Source: Agmasoma carcini (nom. nud.) (lineage: Eukaryota > Microsporidia > Thelohaniidae). Taken from it: 64,000 bases of DNA. The translations under genes and the position numbers were made by a program. Of this stretch, positions 1 to 11,182 are shown in pieces. Below the pieces are notes generated by a model. That model searched no databases, was not told the origin of the DNA, and saw only the letters and a list, made by a program, of their open reading frames with translations. Numbering within the stretch: the first letter of the stretch is position 1; each line of letters begins with the position of its first letter. The DNA lies in NCBI GenBank assembly GCA_029232285.1, contig JAOXFI010000007.1, positions 62,001-126,000 of the forward strand. Direction: 5' to 3'.

Positions 1-178
1 GAATAGCTCAATAAATAACATTAAAATTCTTGATATTTTTTATAGGGCTAATCTAAGTTCTTATTAGTTTATATGTGCCATAGATCAGGCTTACGTTCGT
101 TGGTGTGTAACGTGCAATATAAAAATTCATTCATATTGATCTGAACTTCTCAAATCATATCTTTACCTTTTTATTGTT

Positions 179-728
179 TATCCAATATGATTGCTTAGGC
201 TTAAGTATGAAAAACACAAACAGCACAAAGTAGTATTGATTGGAAACCTCTCCGCTAATATTCACGTTTTTTACAGTTAATCTTAATTATCAATGAACTT
301 ACCATAGACGAAAAGCCGAAACAGCAAGTAAAAACTCTTAAATTAAACAAAATAATAAAATATAGAAGAGACGAAAGCAGATATTAATGACCATACACTA
401 TTCGTGCTTTGGTAAAAGGTAGTAGAAAAGTTTGATTGTCATGCTATCTTAAACCATCTTAGATGGTGACAGTAAGATTTTAAGACACCAATTTTATATT
501 GTAAGTTAGGCTTAGTGCTATTACGTACATCCTAACTTATATCTTTAAGAAGTGGCACTTCCCTGCTAATGGAGAAAAGGTGTCTGTCTATCGACAGCAA
601 ACTAGTTTTCCAGAGTGAACAAGGTTATCCTCCACGCCCCTGACAGGCCTTGACCTGTTATAGCCTAATTAGACGTTGTTTTTAACACTTATCACTGTAC
701 CATAGTCCATCTGGACTCATTGCAGAGC
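179..728 (-). repeat. Family A SINE-like element, copy 1
   Basis: Near full-length copy on the minus strand. The 5' end is at 728, where the complement reads GCTCTGCAATGAGTCCAG as in the copies at 29084 and 50334. Conserved blocks are shared with those copies in the same order: the CTAATT..GCTATAACAGG block, AAGATATAAG, GCGTAATAGCAC, and the TTTCCAATCAATACTACTTT block near the 3' end. Imperfect 14-nt direct repeats flank it at 165-178 and 729-742 (11 of 14 identical), probably the target-site duplication. The 5' ribozyme region is decayed: the P1 3' strand no longer pairs. Confidence 0.75.
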
Positions 729-742
729 AACCGTTTATTGTT

Positions 743-1186
743 TGTTAAATATTTATACAATATGCTTGCTAAGGCAGGAGGTATGAAAAAAACACAAAAA
801 TCAGAAAGTAGTATCGATTGGAATCATCAGCTAGTTTTAAAGTATCATTAAAACATCTAAATATATCAAAAAAAACAAAATGAAACGTAGAGAGACAGAT
901 TTCAGGGTTAGTTAACATATACTCATCGTGCTTGATAAAAGGCTTTGAAAATTTTGATTATCATGTCTTCCTAGATGGTGACAGTAAGATTTAAAGGCAA
1001 CGTATTATATTGTAGATGGACTTAGTTTAGTACACCAACCAGATTATATCTTTAAGAAAAGTTACCTGTGTATCAATCGTAAACTAATTTCTCAAAGTGT
1101 AAAAGGATATTTGTATCCTTTTGGTTTCGATTAGCTTCTGACAGGCCCTAACCTGTTATAATACAATTAGCCATTGCTCCAACGTT
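743..1186 (-). repeat. Family A SINE-like element, copy 2 (5'-truncated)
   Basis: Second, more divergent copy head-to-tail with copy 1. On the complement it begins inside the ribozyme region, at the P4-like stem followed by GGCTAATT..ATTATAACAGG, and ends near the GCATATT motif close to 743. It has internal deletions relative to the copy at 50334. Confidence 0.65.
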
Positions 1187-1389
1187 TATTTTCTGAATAA
1201 TGTGGATGTATAAACAATCACAAAGTCTTTAACATGTCGATAAAATATTTTAATAGTTTAAACAGAAAAACTCTTTTCATCAAATATTTTGCTTTATAAC
1301 AAACTGAAGTGAATAAATTACTATAGAAATACAATTGATGAATAAAAACCGAATGCTCGTAGAAAATTAGTTTCCTTTCATAAAATTAT

Positions 1390-2290
1390 TAAAATCTTAT
1401 TTTGAGACTTAAAGAGGATTGAATGTCAATAAGAGATATTTCTAAAAATACAGTTGAACAGGCCATAGAGCAATATATTTTACAAAAATATGATGATTTA
1501 GAAGAATAAAATGGTATTGGTAGGCATATAATTTTTGGGTGAGTGATTTAAGTAAAATTATAAATATATTATAAAAAAATAGTTCTCATGTTTCCAGAGT
1601 TAGCAAAAAAACTGTAATTAAATGTAACACCAAAAACTATAAGAAACGCATCACATAATATTAATACTCATGCAAGAATTGCAGTTAATAACTTTTTTGC
1701 TAAGTTACACAAAGAAATCGTTTAAGATGATTGGTATAAGATAATATAAAGCGTTGAGTGTGGATTAAGCTAAATAAAGTGACAAGCAGAGATTGGTTTG
1801 AGATTTTAAGGAGATGTCTCAAAGAGGGAACTACAAAATTCGGAAGAGATGATTTAATGTATTGAGGTTATATGCCAGATAAAGGATTGGGAAGCTTACT
1901 GGTAGTAAAGAAAACGTTTATTGATGTGGTTATATTGATCTTTCAGCACAAACTATGTATATAGATTGGGTTATTTTCTAATATAACAACACATCTTGTC
2001 CTGCTTCTCTGTTGAAAAGGTCATATTTCCATGAAATGATATTAATGTCATTGATTGGCCGGCTCAGTTATCAAATTCAAACCCATTTAGGTTATATTAA
2101 AAGAATTTTATTTGAAAAGTTTTAATCACTAAAAATCTTACTAGTGAATATTTAAAATTATAGTCTAATATACCAGATAGCTTTGTTAAAAACTTGATTT
2201 ATATATTAGAAAAATGTGTAAAGTGGTTATCAAAGCCGATAGGCCCAATAAAACTATGAATTAAAAACATAATATACAATAAAAACAATT
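1390..2290 (+). pseudogene. Tc1/mariner transposase pseudogene
   Basis: Many stops and frameshifts, but a helix-turn-helix stretch MSIRDISKN starts at 1421 and a decayed DWPAQ..SN.NPF block near 2057-2090 corresponds to the Tc1 motif WPAQSPDLNPIE. The region is colinear with the related pseudogene at 52265-53100. No intact ORF remains. Confidence 0.6.
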
Positions 2291-2950
2291 ATTTAATAGT
2301 TGTTCTTGTTTTTTTTCAGTGTATAATCATAATCATAACTTTTCTTTAGTATACAAATGTTCATGATTTAACTTAATGTATCTGTTGATTAAAATTAATA
2401 TAATTCTTGCCTTTTATTTTGATATACATAAACTGGAATGTTATATTAAACTTAAAATATATTTCAGGATGATCAATTAAGGTAATATTCTTAATAACAA
2501 CAATATAATTAGATCTGGTTGCTTAAGCAATATAAATAATCACATAGAATAGTGGCAATTATATATTTCTCGTGATCAGTGCACGCTAATTTCATAATTT
2601 TTTATGTAAAACAAGGTGATTGTAAATTAGTGATATAACATCAAAAATTACAGGTCATCTCCATTGATTACTTGTAATCTCATAATATTATTTTACACTA
2701 CATAAGTTTAATAAATCATTTGTTCCTATTTATTAATTCAAATTTGTTTCAATTTGGTAAAAAATATTTTTATTGATTAACTTTCTAAAAATTTGACCAT
2801 AAAATATTTCATTTGATGAATTTTGACTTATTAAGAGGTTTGTTTCAAAAAATGGCCACAAATATCTTATTATGTGTTACACGGGTTTTAAATAATGTAC
2901 AAATCAAATTTAAGGTTTCAATGTATAAATAGAAGAATCTTTGTTTATAT
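2291..2950. other. Intergenic, no feature seen
   Basis: AT-rich sequence between the transposase relic and the ZPR1-like gene. I see no ORF, RNA gene or repeat that I can support. Confidence 0.5.
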
Positions 2951-3511
2951 ATGAGCCATGCTAATGTTAAAAAAATATTTTGCTCCTTCTGTGAGTCTGA
3001 GAACTGCCATCAGATCAATTTCACAGTAGCCAAACCTCTTCCACCCAAGCAATTCTTTAGCACAACTTGTAGTGATTGCAAAAAAATGAGTGTTGAGTCA
3101 ATTAACTTGGCAGAAGCTAAGCATAAAGTGAAAATAATGTGCTCAATCAATGATAAGGAGGATTTCAAAAGATATGTAAGCATAGTTAAAGGTAGTAAGG
3201 TACAAATCAATTCTGAAAACCTAAATATAACATATCAAGTCCCTGAGGATCAGATTTGTGTATTAGAAGAATTATTATTGATAGCTAAAGAAGTTCTAGA
3301 AGCAAGCAAATCTCTAAGTTTTGATGTTGATGATAAATTAGAAGAAATTGAAAATTTATTAAAAAATCCTAAGTTTAGTATCATAATTGATGATACTACA
3401 GGACTGTCCCTTGTATGTCCACGAGATAGAGATGTTCAGACAACTAAAGGAATGTCTTTTCAAGAAATCAATGATGATTCTGTTAAGCATGAGATTTGTT
3501 ATTATGATTAA
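2951..3511 (+). CDS. ZPR1: ZPR1-type zinc finger protein (single-finger, short)
   Basis: 186 aa. Cys11-x2-Cys14 and Cys40-x2-Cys43 form the four-cysteine ZPR1 zinc finger. It is followed by the family's helical/beta module (KVQINSENLNITY, then a Leu-rich helix around 104-120) and a late FSIIIDDTTG segment (142-151), matching the 'ILDDPAGNS' motif of ZPR1 proteins. Yeast and animal ZPR1 carry two such zinc-finger/beta-barrel modules and exceed 450 aa; this protein has one. ZPR1 is known as an eEF1A-binding protein and folding chaperone that shuttles between cytoplasm and nucleus. The first ATG in frame is used. The N-terminus is complete, so the shortness looks genuine rather than a sequencing break. 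The family is fairly sure; whether it is a true functional equivalent of ZPR1 is inferred. Confidence 0.75.
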   Translation: MSHANVKKIFCSFCESENCHQINFTVAKPLPPKQFFSTTCSDCKKMSVESINLAEAKHKVKIMCSINDKEDFKRYVSIVKGSKVQINSENLNITYQVPEDQICVLEELLLIAKEVLEASKSLSFDVDDKLEEIENLLKNPKFSIIIDDTTGLSLVCPRDRDVQTTKGMSFQEINDDSVKHEICYYD

Positions 3512-4096
3512 AATTATAAAGAATTTGTTTAATTTAAAATATTTTTTTTTGATCAAATATAAATAAATTTAATATTTGTTTTTAGCTTAAGACATCAAAC
3601 CATGTTGAAATATAACTATATTTAGATAAGGGCAATCATACTTAGCATATAATCATCAATTAGCTAGGAATAGCATCTTTAAATATAAATATTAACTAAC
3701 TTTTATCTAAAAATCAGATCTCACACAATTTACAATAAACAACTATAATTAGTATAAAGAATATTTATAGTATGTAAATTCTTATATAAATTCAAAAATT
3801 ATATTTTTAGTTATGTGATAATAGTTTATTATATTTATAGACTTTATAATAGAAAATACAGTTGAATTTGACAATAAAAAACTCGGTCACTTACAAAATT
3901 AATATAAAAGGTATAATGTAGTAAACACCATATAAATATGTATCATTCAACAACGATGACACTAACCTAGTGATCACTAAGGGTACAAAAGGTCGAAATT
4001 TAACCACACTTAATGTCAGAATCAGTAAAACATAATATCATTAAAACCACATCACAAACCATTAAATAAATATTAAATCTTTGTTATAAGACACCC
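3512..4096. other. Intergenic, no feature seen
   Basis: AT-rich stretch with no gene or repeat that I can support. Confidence 0.45.
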
Positions 4097-4381
4097 CTAG
4101 GGTCGATCACATTCCTCCACTTTTACAACAATAGAAAAAAATCGTTTCTTTAAGGCTATAAGCCGAGGTTTTATTGATAATATCAGCATATAATTATATT
4201 CTTTAATTATTTTTAAGATTATGAAATCAGAATCAGTCAAGCCCATATTATACCTGTGATTTTTGATGCTAAAGATAAAATACTTATTATATAACTTGAG
4301 ACACATTATTATCTTAAAATTGATATAAAAAGAAAACACAAATTCTTTATTAAAACTATGAGAATAAGTATAAGTGACCAA
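4097..4381 (-). pseudogene. Possible Ty1/copia RNase H fragment
   Basis: A short open stretch contains GLTDSDF followed at the expected spacing by a K/R-x-Y segment, a hydrophobic strand and ALKKRFFS. This recalls the copia RNase H motif order D-x-D-W ... RKSTSGY ... SKKQ. The match is weak, there is no start context, and it is isolated. An accidental ORF is a real alternative. Confidence 0.3.
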
Positions 4382-4564
4382 GATATCCTTCTAAATTCAA
4401 ATGGTATGTGTAATTAGTGATTTACACTAATCTTCTGTTTATAATTTGATGAAAAAACATGATATATTATAGAATTTCCTTCTTATTGTAAATTAATCAA
4501 ATAAGTTGAATTATTAACTTTTAGAAACACATAAAGCAAAATAATAGAAATAACACCATCATCT

Positions 4565-5041
4565 TCATTTATTGAATACTAACATGTCCAATAACGTATC
4601 AACTGCTTTTCTACCATAAGGGAACAACGCGGCCATGAACAAGGAAGAAGCACACAGCTGCAAGACTGTAGATAATAGAATCACTACTTTAAGGTTAGTC
4701 AAATTACGGATGTAGATTGTTAGACCGGTGGATAGAATGAAGAACATTGTATAAGCTACATACTTAGGACTAAACACCCTCTTAATATGTTTCTTCATAC
4801 CGAAGGCACCTAATGAGAAGAAGTACAACATATTTGAAGCTAAATACAATTTCATGAAATACGACCTTGGTAGGAAACCAACAGCACTGAGACCGGAGAC
4901 ACCACCAATGATGACGCTAAGACCAAATGATACGATAAATAGAAGAGCACGTGTTACGAATGATGGTCCATTGACCAAAGAAGAGGTGCTTGTGTTAGAT
5001 AATTGTTCAAGAGTCTGTTCTGCTTCTCTAACGATTTTCAT
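4565..5041 (-). CDS. SFT2: SFT2-like vesicle transport protein
   Basis: 158 aa with four predicted membrane spans (about 31-55, 62-82, 94-112, 117-140). The order of features is that of the Got1/Sft2 family: a glycine-rich first pair of helices, a short loop with FSPKYVAY between spans 2 and 3, and a conserved ALFPYGRK after span 4. Sft2 proteins sit in the Golgi and assist fusion of endosome-derived vesicles. The N-terminus MKIVREAEQTLEQL is cytosolic and amphipathic. The ATG follows an A-rich run ending in TTCCA, a usual short leader here. The stop lies 523 bp from the start of the oppositely oriented repeat-rich region, with no operon context. Family assignment is firm; which SFT2 paralogue is not resolved. 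Confidence 0.8.
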   Translation of the reverse strand: MKIVREAEQTLEQLSNTSTSSLVNGPSFVTRALLFIVSFGLSVIIGGVSGLSAVGFLPRSYFMKLYLASNMLYFFSLGAFGMKKHIKRVFSPKYVAYTMFFILSTGLTIYIRNLTNLKVVILLSTVLQLCASSLFMAALFPYGRKAVDTLLDMLVFNK

Positions 5042-5610
5042 TGGAATTTTTTTTTGCGTTGTAAATAAATATAGAAAATTTATTTATTAAAATAAACAAA
5101 TAATAGTAAACTTTCTATTGTTTTATGTGTCTAAGGTTTGTGTCATACAACTACCAATGGTATTTAACCATGAAATTGACAGGAATGAGATTTTTTGTAA
5201 GCAAACATTAATAATGATGATATTATGTATAAAAACCTTTTAATATGTGCATATTAGGCATAATACTTCATAATAAAAGTTATTACATATATAAATAGGC
5301 AATATATATTTATTTACGTATGTGTTGATCTTATTAATAAATATTAATGTTTGGGGAGTCATCATAAAATATTAAAAAATAAGAGAAAATAATTATTTTA
5401 AATTTGAGAAATAATAACAACTAAAATATTTTAATTTATCAATTAATATTCTCATATTGTATATATCAAAATATATGAATATGTATGTTATAAAATCAAA
5501 CAAAGACTAGACATATATAATAAGAAGATTTATAATATTTATCAGTTATAAAGAGTAAGTATCGAAGACTTTGTTGCATATATTTAAAACTTAGAAAGAT
5601 TTAGGGAATT
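5042..5610. other. Upstream of SFT2-like gene; no feature seen
   Basis: AT-rich, only simple A/T runs. Confidence 0.45.
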
Positions 5611-5850
5611 ATCGTGTAAAGAGTCAAGACCTCGACCGGTACAGTGTGGTAACGTTTGAAACAATAGATAATTGAACTATAATAGGGTTAAAACAAATAC
5701 GTGGGGTATACAGTTAAAGTCACTATCTTGAAGATATAAGCTGAATGGATGTCTAGAGTATTAAATTCGGTTATAAATGCATTCTATGACGGGTTTCTTT
5801 AAAGTTTTGCTGTCATCAATCAAGATGGTTCGAGGGAATGAATATGATTT
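5611..5850 (+). repeat. Family A SINE-like element, copy 3 (3'-truncated)
   Basis: Plus-strand copy beginning at the position equivalent to 50334, with GAGTCAAGACCTC, GTGTGGTAACG and AATTGAACTATAATAGGG in the same order as the ribozyme region, then AAGATATAAGCT and TTTCTTTAAAGTTTTGCTGTCA. P1 no longer pairs properly and the P4 stem is degraded, so the ribozyme is probably dead. Similarity fades near 5850. Confidence 0.65.
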
Positions 5851-7254
5851 TTGTCATTTATTATAGCATGATAAGTGTATAATTGCTATCTTTAACTAGT
5901 TTTTAAATGTTGGTAAACCTTTTCTAAAAATATTAATTAGTTTTGATAACTTTTAAGGAACTTAATAAGATGAAGAGGTGTCATTCACTTCAGTCCGTCT
6001 TTTGTATTGATGCTTTTATTACTAAGTAGGTATATTAACAGAATAAAGCTAATATACTGGAGAGGTTTAGGGTCATGTATATTTTTCTCAAAAAAATATT
6101 AAATATTTCAAAAATTAATCAAATCCTAACCACTGTTAATAATATCGCTTTTATTATCAAAGAAATAACAAAATTTCGTAAAATTTTAAACCTTAAAGCA
6201 GTACTTATACCTTTCCTTCTTTTTATTTCAAGTTTTAGTTCGTTGTTAAAAGATTCCACAGTTTGTGTGTTTACCAAGTGGTTAATTTTATGAATTGATA
6301 TTTATGACAAACACTATCATGTATAAAAATATGTAGACTTAAATTGTTAAAACTTTGATGTTCATCGGGCCAAATGATACTTACTGGATACTTGACTATA
6401 AATCATAGAAATTATATTTGAATCTTTCATATCAGGTAAGACTATGACTAATACACGCATAATCTTAATATTATACTCAACAATACAAATGGCATATTAT
6501 TTATTTAATGGTGATCTTCCCTATGATTTATAATTCTGAGGTTAAGTATGGTTTTATCAATTTGAACCTTAAAACCGGGCCCAACTAATATACTGGTTTG
6601 AAACTAGATTTTTAATAAAATCATTAACTATTTTGATGATTGCCAGTCCATTGAAATTAAAATTGATAATTGTTGTGTTCCGACTTTGTTCATGTAAAAA
6701 CAAGCGAATATCCCAATTAAAGTCTAAAAATGACCCAGCTATCATAGAATAATCTTGGTAGTCAGTATTAATACACATTTAAGAAAGCCATCAATATTGT
6801 GAATATATTTCTTTAAGACAATTTTCTTTCATCAGATATACTACAAGATTAAAACCACGAATATAGATTAAATGGTTTAAGAAAAGGAAATGATTATAGC
6901 TATTTATGGTGAAAGAGGAAACATATCATACATTATTCCTATAATTTACAGAAAGTTTTTAATTGTTCGGTTATTTTCTGAATAGTTGCATGTGTATTAC
7001 ACAGTTAACCACCATCAAAATATGTTGATTTTCTAACTGGAACACATCTATACAATAGAGAGATCTTGATTAGATTCTAAAATGAAGGTACTTTCCAGTC
7101 CTATTTAGATTTTATTTACTAATACAGATCATAAAGATCACATGATGATATTTTTATTGCATTCTTACAAGATATAAAATTTTATTTGTTGCATTTCTAC
7201 AGACCTCTCTAATTGATATAAACATGATATTGTATTAAAAATATAAGATCAGAG
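5851..7254. other. Gene-free, unrecognised degraded sequence
   Basis: Only short open frames with no family motif. The position between a family A copy and a Merlin relic suggests old transposon debris, but I cannot assign any part of it. Confidence 0.4.
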
Positions 7255-8510
7255 GCAAAAATTTACCATGAACAAAAAATAAACTTAATGATGCTGTCTT
7301 TTTTCATCATTTTTGCTTTTATACGTGCCCTGACTTTTCCTTAATATTCTGAGTATGAGTGGAGGTTAAAGGATCAACAAAGTTAACACTATGATTAATT
7401 GTGCGATGAATCAAGCCAAGCCGAGAGTATATTCAATAATATGATCGCCATTCATCAGAATGAGTCATTGTACATTCTCTACAAACACGTTTGATAATAG
7501 GTTAAAAATTACCTAACATCTATCAGTAACATGTTTCATGATACTTTGGAAGGTATTGATGAGGTATCAGCGATACCAGAACCTATAGTTTATTATTCTG
7601 ATACCTACCCTTATGTTTTTTTCTTTTGTGTTTGAATTGACTTTCATCAACCTGACAAACAACACCCGTTCCTTTCAACTTCATCACATGCGCATCAAAA
7701 TAATCCATATACTTTGGATTTACTTTTTACAAATTATCGTTTTCTTAGAAAATCCAGTTAAATTGACAACTTTGATAACTGTTGTAGCTTTAACCAAAAA
7801 TTAGTTATTTTTAAAATTGTGGCAGGATTTATTAAAATACCTAAAAGCCTACTTATCTACGTTTATTGTATAATTTGATATTATACACTGGACACGACAG
7901 ATTGTGATGAATAATTCCTCTTTAATACACCCAAATCTTGTAGAAGTGTAATTAATTCATCGTTACTATTTAACAATGGTTCAATATTTTTTAAAAAATA
8001 ATAAAGTGGCATGGTATTAAAATTTTTTTAAAAAAGGAAGGAAAATTTCCACCTTACATGATTCTGGCATAATATATAATACTATTTAATGAAATATAAG
8101 TTTAATAAATTATTAATTAGAATAAAACCGATCAAAAAAGTTTCACAAAAACATCAAAAGGAATAGCACTTTGATCATCTTTTCTAAAACGAAAAGATAC
8201 AAAGGGTTTGGTGTCTTATTCAATTACACCTAAGAATAAAAAACAAATAATAGAACAATCATGTTTTGCCATTTTAGTTTTTTTGCCTTCTCAGTACATA
8301 CACTGCTTCGTAATTTGATTGATTCAAAGGTGTAAGTTAATTACAATTAATACAAATAAACTAGCAACAACAATATTATCCTTACCGAAAGGCTTCAATT
8401 ATAACATCTTTAACAACGAAAGTTCAAAATATATGCTAACTGGCCTTTATCAATAATTCTACTATTGCATTGTTGTCTACGAATACTTTGTTGATTTTTT
8501 GCTCCAAATT
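7255..8510 (-). pseudogene. Merlin (IS1595/ISXO2-like) transposase pseudogene
   Basis: Read on the minus strand in several frames. A catalytic block VDESQFKHKRKKHKG lies near 7620-7670, a HSDEW block near 7450-7470 holds the second Asp, and a HRTINHSVNFVDP block near 7380-7415 is followed by HTQNI. These are the signature C-terminal segments of Merlin/ISXO2 DDE transposases. The N-terminal zinc-binding part lies near 8270-8360 and is badly decayed. Stops and frameshifts interrupt every block. A second copy is split at about 19900-21990. Confidence 0.75.
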
Positions 8511-8740
8511 TACAACATAGACATAAATGTTTGATAATTTATATTTTTAGATTTAGTGTATTGAGATTAAATGTAAAAATTGTATATTTATCAAATAGAT
8601 GAAACAGCACATATTAATATGTTGATCAATGGACTCATCAGAATAAAACAAAGTACTATTTTCAAGAATAATTAAAATTTTCATTGATAAACTTATTTGC
8701 TGATTTATCTAAAAATAAAAAACCATATCAAAAATATTTA

Positions 8741-9955
8741 TTAAACGCTCGGATTTCTTTTAAAAAGAGATTTAAAAGAACAATAGGTTGGCACAGATAA
8801 ACCATGTATTATTGTACTAAAAAATACAGAGCACATAGCGTAATCAACTGTCAATGTATTCATTTTACTATCATATAATAAACTATAAAATAGAGCCCCA
8901 ACGCCAATGGGACCAAACCAACCAACAAACAATGCTTCCTTATATGTGTTAAGATCAGGAACCATACCATAGATGGATGTTAAAACTAAAGGTCTTCTAA
9001 TTAGAATAATTACAACACATGTAATTATCATTTTTGATGTAAATCTGTAAAAATTCAATCTTGATCCGAGAAATACGAACAGAGCATTACAAAATGAATT
9101 TTCTATTAACTCGCAAGCCTTTGAATTCGTATTTTCCAATGAAAACCATTCATCATTGTTTAAAGCACTACCTATGAAAAATATACAGATTAACTCTGAA
9201 CCTTTTGTTAATTCCATCAAAGATAGCCCTAAGAAGGTTAACGCAAAACTATGTATAAGAAATATCTCAGGGGAGATTAATCTATTTCTATAGCTAAATT
9301 TTATTGCTTTCCTAGTAATAATACCAATAGCTGTTCCAATCAGAGCTGATATAATCAACTTATTAATAAGAGTAGAAAATACAAACTTTCCTATTCCACT
9401 AAATCCATCTGATAGATCCAGTGCTAGGTAGATTAACATGATTCCTAGTCCATCATTAATACCTGATTCTGCAGTCAGAAGAAGCCTCAGCTTTCTAGGA
9501 ACATTTTCTCTAGAAAATCTGCCTTTGACAATACTAGCACTTAAAATAGGATCAGTAGGTGTTAAAGCTGCAGCTATAGCCCAAGATGTCTGTATATCAA
9601 ACTTGTTAAATATCTTAACAATAATAAAGCCAAATCCACATTTGATAATACCTACGACTACAACCAACTGAAATAATGTTTTCTTGTGTCTGTATACATA
9701 CGCTCGTGGGAGGGAAGAGGCTATAGCCATAGTTTGAAGACAGAGAACGATCTTTGAGAAATTTAAGACTATGGTTTTAGAGTATACATAGTGTGTGGTC
9801 AAGAGTGATAAGAAATGGTGACCAATCAATATTCCTAAACTCAAGAATACTAAAGGATCAGGTATATAAAAGTTCTCCCTTACATGTTTAGATATCATTG
9901 TATAAAATAAAATGAATACCGACGATGCTAAAATAAGTTTAGTTAAATCTTCCAT
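8741..9955 (-). CDS. Na+/H+ antiporter (CPA1 family, fungal Nha1/Sod2-like)
   Basis: 404 aa integral membrane protein with roughly a dozen hydrophobic segments. The core motif pair is present: TPTDP at 132-136 and ESGINDG at 163-169 (Asp168), the cation-binding region of electroneutral CPA1 exchangers. The flanking VPRKLRLLLTA is typical of the fungal plasma-membrane Nha1/Sod2 branch. IPDPLVFLSLGILIG (31-45) is the conserved first helices. The long cytosolic tail of yeast Nha1 is absent; the protein ends within 20 residues of the last span. Expected role: exchange of Na+ or K+ for H+ at the plasma membrane for pH and osmotic balance. It is divergently arranged with the SND2-like gene, sharing a 381-bp upstream region. 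Family is sure, ion preference is not. Confidence 0.85.
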   Translation of the reverse strand: MEDLTKLILASSVFILFYTMISKHVRENFYIPDPLVFLSLGILIGHHFLSLLTTHYVYSKTIVLNFSKIVLCLQTMAIASSLPRAYVYRHKKTLFQLVVVVGIIKCGFGFIIVKIFNKFDIQTSWAIAAALTPTDPILSASIVKGRFSRENVPRKLRLLLTAESGINDGLGIMLIYLALDLSDGFSGIGKFVFSTLINKLIISALIGTAIGIITRKAIKFSYRNRLISPEIFLIHSFALTFLGLSLMELTKGSELICIFFIGSALNNDEWFSLENTNSKACELIENSFCNALFVFLGSRLNFYRFTSKMIITCVVIILIRRPLVLTSIYGMVPDLNTYKEALFVGWFGPIGVGALFYSLLYDSKMNTLTVDYAMCSVFFSTIIHGLSVPTYCSFKSLFKRNPSV

Positions 9956-10336
9956 GTTTTTTTTGTCCTGAATTTTTTACTGGTTTCAATAAATGTTTGT
10001 TTTGAATTGAAAAATATTATGATAAAAAGTTAAGATTCATAAAAAACAAATCCTTCATTTGAGTTATACCCATCGCTAAATTGAATATTTTTATGTGATC
10101 TAAAACGTATTATTCTAAACAAACATTTGTTTTTATCTAAAATTAATCAAAAATGAAACAAGAAACTTTCAAATGATTAATTAAACGATAAATAAAGCTT
10201 CATGATGTTCGTTATAACCTTTAAAGCACACAAAAACTAAATATATCACATAATCTAATCGTTTCTAATGCTGTTCATTATTTAGCTAAAGAAATTTACA
10301 TTTTTTTAAATATTATTGATTTTGAAAAATTTGTCC
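9956..10336. promoter_or_regulatory. Shared divergent upstream region
   Basis: 381 bp between the antiporter start and the SND2-like start; it must hold both promoters. Only A/T-rich sequence is visible and I can point to no specific element. Confidence 0.4.
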
Positions 10337-10753
10337 ATGAGAGGAAGCAGATCTTTAAAAGATACATATAAAGCAAATCAAGCAGCTAAGAGAATCATAT
10401 TATCCTCCTTAGTGGCTTACAACATCTTAACATTTATAATATATTGGATGAGGTCAAGAAGTTTTAAAATGTTTCTGCTTTTATCCATCCCAGAATTCGC
10501 CTCAGCTTTTACTTTGTTACGTATAACACAACCCGTGTTTACTTATGAAAATGGATCACAAAAAATTGTTAGTGTGGTTTCTTTAACAAGCGAGGGATTG
10601 GTCAATGTTCTTTATGATGTATTGCTTTACTCTATGATCGTTAAAATTATGTGCTCCATGAGCTTGTGGTGGACTCTTTGTTACCTTGGCATAATTCTTT
10701 CTATCCTTAACGAATTTGTGTTCAAATTTTACAAAAAGTTAAAAAGTGATTAA
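10337..10753 (+). CDS. SND2/TMEM208-like ER targeting protein
   Basis: 138 aa from the first ATG; the open frame extends upstream only through non-ATG codons. Features fit the TMEM208/SND2 family: a basic N-terminus, an early hydrophobic pair (about 21-55), PEFASAFTLLRIT between spans, then 'GLVNVLYDVLLYSMIVKI', equivalent to the conserved 'G...Y..D.iy.t' stretch, a Trp-rich last span (SLWWTLCYLG) and a basic tail ending FKFYKKLKSD. Family members act in SRP-independent delivery of membrane proteins to the ER. The match is by pattern rather than strong identity, so a different small ER protein remains possible. Confidence 0.6.
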   Translation: MRGSRSLKDTYKANQAAKRIILSSLVAYNILTFIIYWMRSRSFKMFLLLSIPEFASAFTLLRITQPVFTYENGSQKIVSVVSLTSEGLVNVLYDVLLYSMIVKIMCSMSLWWTLCYLGIILSILNEFVFKFYKKLKSD

Positions 10754-11182
10754 ATAAAGGATATATTTACTTTTGTATTTTGCCGAGAGGTAGCATTAAG
10801 CCATGCATGCTTTTTGAAATTAATATCATAATCGAGTTAATAGGCTGGACTGTGGTTGTGATTTTAAATAGAAAATATGATTTGATTCTAAGTAGGTAAA
10901 ATATTTGGGTTGAATATAATTAACAAAATAAAATTTATAATGTAGATAAGATAGTACCTATACAGTCGATTATACATAAAGAAGCCAAAGCTAATGTTGG
11001 ATTAGGATGTAAGAATCCGTGGGTGATGGGTATATGCGTAAATAAGATTCTAAAAGGGTGGTTTTTGATCTATAGCTGTTAAAATTACTTACAACCTTCC
11101 ATCTCTAATTTGCCTTATTTAAGATACGATACACACAATATGTACAAAATATAAAAATGTTAAATTTATATAAATAAAATAT
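10754..11182. other. Convergent intergenic region
   Basis: Between the stops of the SND2-like gene and CCT1. No feature seen. Confidence 0.4.

Noticed and set aside
4097..4381. Functional small gene
   Set aside because: No start context and weak copia-like wording; listed only as a possible relic.
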